Assembly: GCA_019752245.1 (NCBI GenBank)
Contig: JAIEMH010000356.1
Location: 1-8,964 of the forward strand
Reading direction: 5' to 3'
DNA from: Flavobacteriaceae bacterium
GTDB taxonomy: Bacteria; Bacteroidota; Bacteroidia; Flavobacteriales; Flavobacteriaceae
Length of the DNA: 8,964 nt
Shown: piece by piece, positions 7,758 through 8,964 of the stretch
How the letters are laid out: each line of letters opens with the position of its first letter
Position numbering within the stretch: position 1 is the first letter of the stretch
Program-made: the position numbers and the translations under genes
Notes under the pieces: model-generated
Databases searched by the model: none
What the model saw: only the letters and a program-made list of their open reading frames with translations
Told to the model about the DNA's origin: nothing

Positions 7758-7822
7758 TAATTAGAAAATGTGCCAATTAGATAACTTTTAATTGCATTTT
7801 CTAATTAACTCATTTTCTAATT
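7758..7822. repeat. Inverted repeat with one left arm and two competing right arms in the mrp-nfu spacer
   Basis: TAATTAGAAAATG (7758-7770) is perfectly complementary to CATTTTCTAATTA (7795-7807). CATTTTCTAATT (7811-7822) repeats the right arm for 12 bases. Inside the first hairpin, CAATTA (7774-7779) also pairs with TAATTG (7789-7794), leaving a TGC bulge and a short loop. The second right arm ends seven bases before the nfu ATG, so the two alternative folds would differ in how they expose the start region. The sequence is very AT-rich and of the 'GATAATTTGAAAATGTGCCAATT' style of flavobacterial filler repeat, so it may be neutral. Confidence 0.7.
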
Positions 7823-7829
7823 TATAATT

Positions 7830-8069
7830 ATGACACACGAAGAGTTAACATTGAATGTTGAAAAAGCACTTGAAGAAATCAGACCTTTTTTGAATTCTGA
7901 TGGAGGTGATATTAGCTTGGTTTCTATAGACGATGAAAAGCACGTAAAAGTGCGTCTTCAAGGCGCTTGCACTTCATGTAGTTTAAGCATCAGTACAATG
8001 AAAGCCGGAGTTGAAACTACCATAAAAAAATATGCTCCACAAATTGAAACTGTAGAGAACATAGCTTAA
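7830..8069 (+). CDS. NifU C-terminal-domain (NFU) iron-sulfur scaffold/carrier protein
   Basis: This 79-residue single-domain protein has the NFU fold signature: a helix with EKALEEIRPFLNSDGGDISL (11-30), strands, then GACTSC (45-50), in which C47 and C50 form the CxxC that holds a bridging [4Fe-4S] cluster between two subunits. A helix SLSISTMKAGVETTIKKYAP (51-70) follows. Stand-alone NFU proteins of this size are usual and accept or deliver clusters to apoproteins. It lies 77 bases after mrp in the same direction, with no convincing promoter of its own, so cotranscription with mrp is likely. Its cysteine pair could complement the Mrp protein, which has none. The ATG at 7830 immediately precedes the conserved N-terminal helix; no Shine-Dalgarno sequence is seen, which is usual in this phylum. 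Confidence 0.95.
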   Translation: MTHEELTLNVEKALEEIRPFLNSDGGDISLVSIDDEKHVKVRLQGACTSCSLSISTMKAGVETTIKKYAPQIETVENIA

Positions 8070-8077
8070 TTTTTGAT

Positions 8078-8093
8078 TATGATAAAAATCATA
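8078..8093. promoter_or_regulatory. Palindrome upstream of the reductase gene, possible regulator site
   Basis: TATGATAAAAATCATA has perfect 6-base arms around AAAA. It resembles the CRP/FNR-family layout TTGAT-N4-ATCAA, with one mismatch in each half. Its centre (8085.5) lies about 41-42 bases upstream of the start point suggested by the -7 element at 8115-8122, the usual place for a class II activator. It could equally be a chance AT-rich hairpin, too weak and without a T-run to be a good terminator for nfu. Confidence 0.3.
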
Positions 8094-8114
8094 TTTAATG
8101 ATAGCATAGCTCTG

Positions 8115-8122
8115 TTACTTTG
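8115..8122 (+). promoter_or_regulatory. Probable -7 promoter element for the reductase gene
   Basis: TTACTTTG matches the Bacteroidota -7 consensus TAnnTTTG except at the second base and is followed by C. It lies 20 bases before the ATG at 8143. No TTTG-like -33 element is seen at the right distance. A weak promoter helped by an activator, or simple read-through from nfu, are both possible. Confidence 0.35.
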
Positions 8123-8142
8123 CCAATCTTAATTTTGAAAAA

Positions 8143-8964
8143 ATGATTGAAACCGATATACTTATTATAGGCGCCGGTCCAACCGGACTTTTTGCCGTTT
8201 TTGAAGCAGGATTATTACAATTAAAATGTCATATTATTGATGCGCTTCCGCAACCCGGAGGTCAATTGGCGGAGTTATATCCTAAAAAACCAATTTTTGA
8301 TATTCCAGGTTATCCCGAAGTTTTAGCAGGTGATTTAGTAACCAATTTGATGGAACAAATCAAACAATTTCAACCAGGATTTACTTTGGCTGAAACTGCC
8401 GAAACTATTGACAAATTAGAAGACGGAACTTTTATAGTTACTACTAATAAAGGAACAAAACATCACGCAAAAGCGGTAGCAATTGCTGGCGGTTTAGGAA
8501 CTTTTGAACCGAGAAAACCACAATTAGAAAACATTGCTTTCTACGAAGAAAAAGGTGTAGAATATTTTGTAAAAGATCCAGAATTATTTCGTGATAAACG
8601 AATTGTAATTGCTGGCGGTGGAGATTCAGCTTTAGATTGGAGTATTTTCCTTTCTAATGTAGCTTCTGAAGTTACTTTGGTGCATAGAAGAAACGAATTT
8701 CGTGGTGCTTTAGATTCTGTAGAAAAAGTACAAGAATTAAAAAAACTAGGAAAAATTAAACTAATTACTCCAGCAGAAGTAGTTGCGATTAATGGAAAAG
8801 ATCATGTTGAAAGTATTGTTTTAGAAAACGAAGGCGTTCAACAAGTTTTTGAAACCGATTATTTTATTCCGCTTTTTGGATTAACTCCAAAATTAGGACC
8901 AATCGGAGACTGGGGATTAGATATCGAGAAAAATGCAATTAAAGTAAACAATGCTTTAGATTAC
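8143..8964 (+). CDS. Ferredoxin--NADP+ reductase, thioredoxin-reductase-like (3' end beyond window)
   Basis: The frame from ATG 8143 stays open for 274 codons to the window edge. The N-terminal FAD site is DILIIGAGPTGL (5-16), followed by PGGQL (38-42) and IPGYP, which are typical of thioredoxin-reductase-like flavoproteins. The NADP site is AGGGDSALDW (157-166), and HRRNEFR (181-187) has the arginines that bind the 2'-phosphate of NADPH. The redox CxxC of true thioredoxin reductases is absent: the matching region before the NADP site reads EEKGVEYFVKDPELF. This points to the FNR type known from Bacillus YumC and Chlorobaculum, a homodimeric enzyme moving electrons between NADPH and ferredoxin. 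Family length is about 350 residues, so roughly 70-80 are missing. It follows nfu by 73 bases. An A-rich stretch precedes the start in place of a Shine-Dalgarno sequence. Confidence 0.92.
   Translation, partial: MIETDILIIGAGPTGLFAVFEAGLLQLKCHIIDALPQPGGQLAELYPKKPIFDIPGYPEVLAGDLVTNLMEQIKQFQPGFTLAETAETIDKLEDGTFIVTTNKGTKHHAKAVAIAGGLGTFEPRKPQLENIAFYEEKGVEYFVKDPELFRDKRIVIAGGGDSALDWSIFLSNVASEVTLVHRRNEFRGALDSVEKVQELKKLGKIKLITPAEVVAINGKDHVESIVLENEGVQQVFETDYFIPLFGLTPKLGPIGDWGLDIEKNAIKVNNALDY

Noticed and set aside
8078..8093. Hairpin as an intrinsic terminator for nfu
   Set aside because: The stem is six mostly A-T pairs with no following T-run, too weak for a terminator call.

Overview
The window looks like chromosomal DNA from a low-GC member of the Bacteroidota, most likely Flavobacteriaceae (Flavobacterium or a close relative). 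This rests on AT-rich coding sequence, the absence of clear Shine-Dalgarno sequences before the starts, -7 promoter elements of the TAnnTTTG type, intergenic repeat styles common in flavobacteria, and protein variants typical of the group (for example a Bacteroidota-type Mrp without the CxxC pair). All genes read on the + strand. No RNA gene, CRISPR array, phage gene or insertion sequence is visible.

Bases 1-6501 hold the end of a MacB/LolCDE-like ABC export cluster. It consists of the last 36 residues of an ABC ATP-binding protein, two tandem 807-residue FtsX/MacB-type permeases (125-2548 and 2550-4973, one base apart), and, after a 220-bp repeat-filled spacer, a TolC-family outer-membrane protein (5194-6501). 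The two permeases are paralogues. Their membrane-proximal ends are about 90% identical, but their periplasmic domains have diverged strongly. The ATPase would power the permeases in the inner membrane and TolC would give the exit through the outer membrane. The expected periplasmic adaptor is not in the window and could lie upstream.

The spacer 4974-5193 contains a perfectly phased array of seven 13-bp units (4975-5065) followed by a long imperfect palindrome (5077-5135). No gene is seen there.

Bases 6502-8964 hold a second group concerned with iron-sulfur cluster and electron-transfer chemistry: an Mrp/ApbC-type P-loop ATPase (6622-7752), a 79-residue NifU C-terminal-domain scaffold/carrier protein (7830-8069), and the first 274 residues of a thioredoxin-reductase-like ferredoxin--NADP+ reductase (8143 to the window end). 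A good -7 element precedes mrp. A weaker one, with a palindrome upstream of it, precedes the reductase. The mrp-nfu spacer can form two mutually exclusive hairpins.

I see no clearly novel system. The most interesting points are the mosaic divergence of the tandem permeases, the Mrp protein that has lost its CxxC pair next to a NifU-domain protein that has one, and the structured intergenic sequences.
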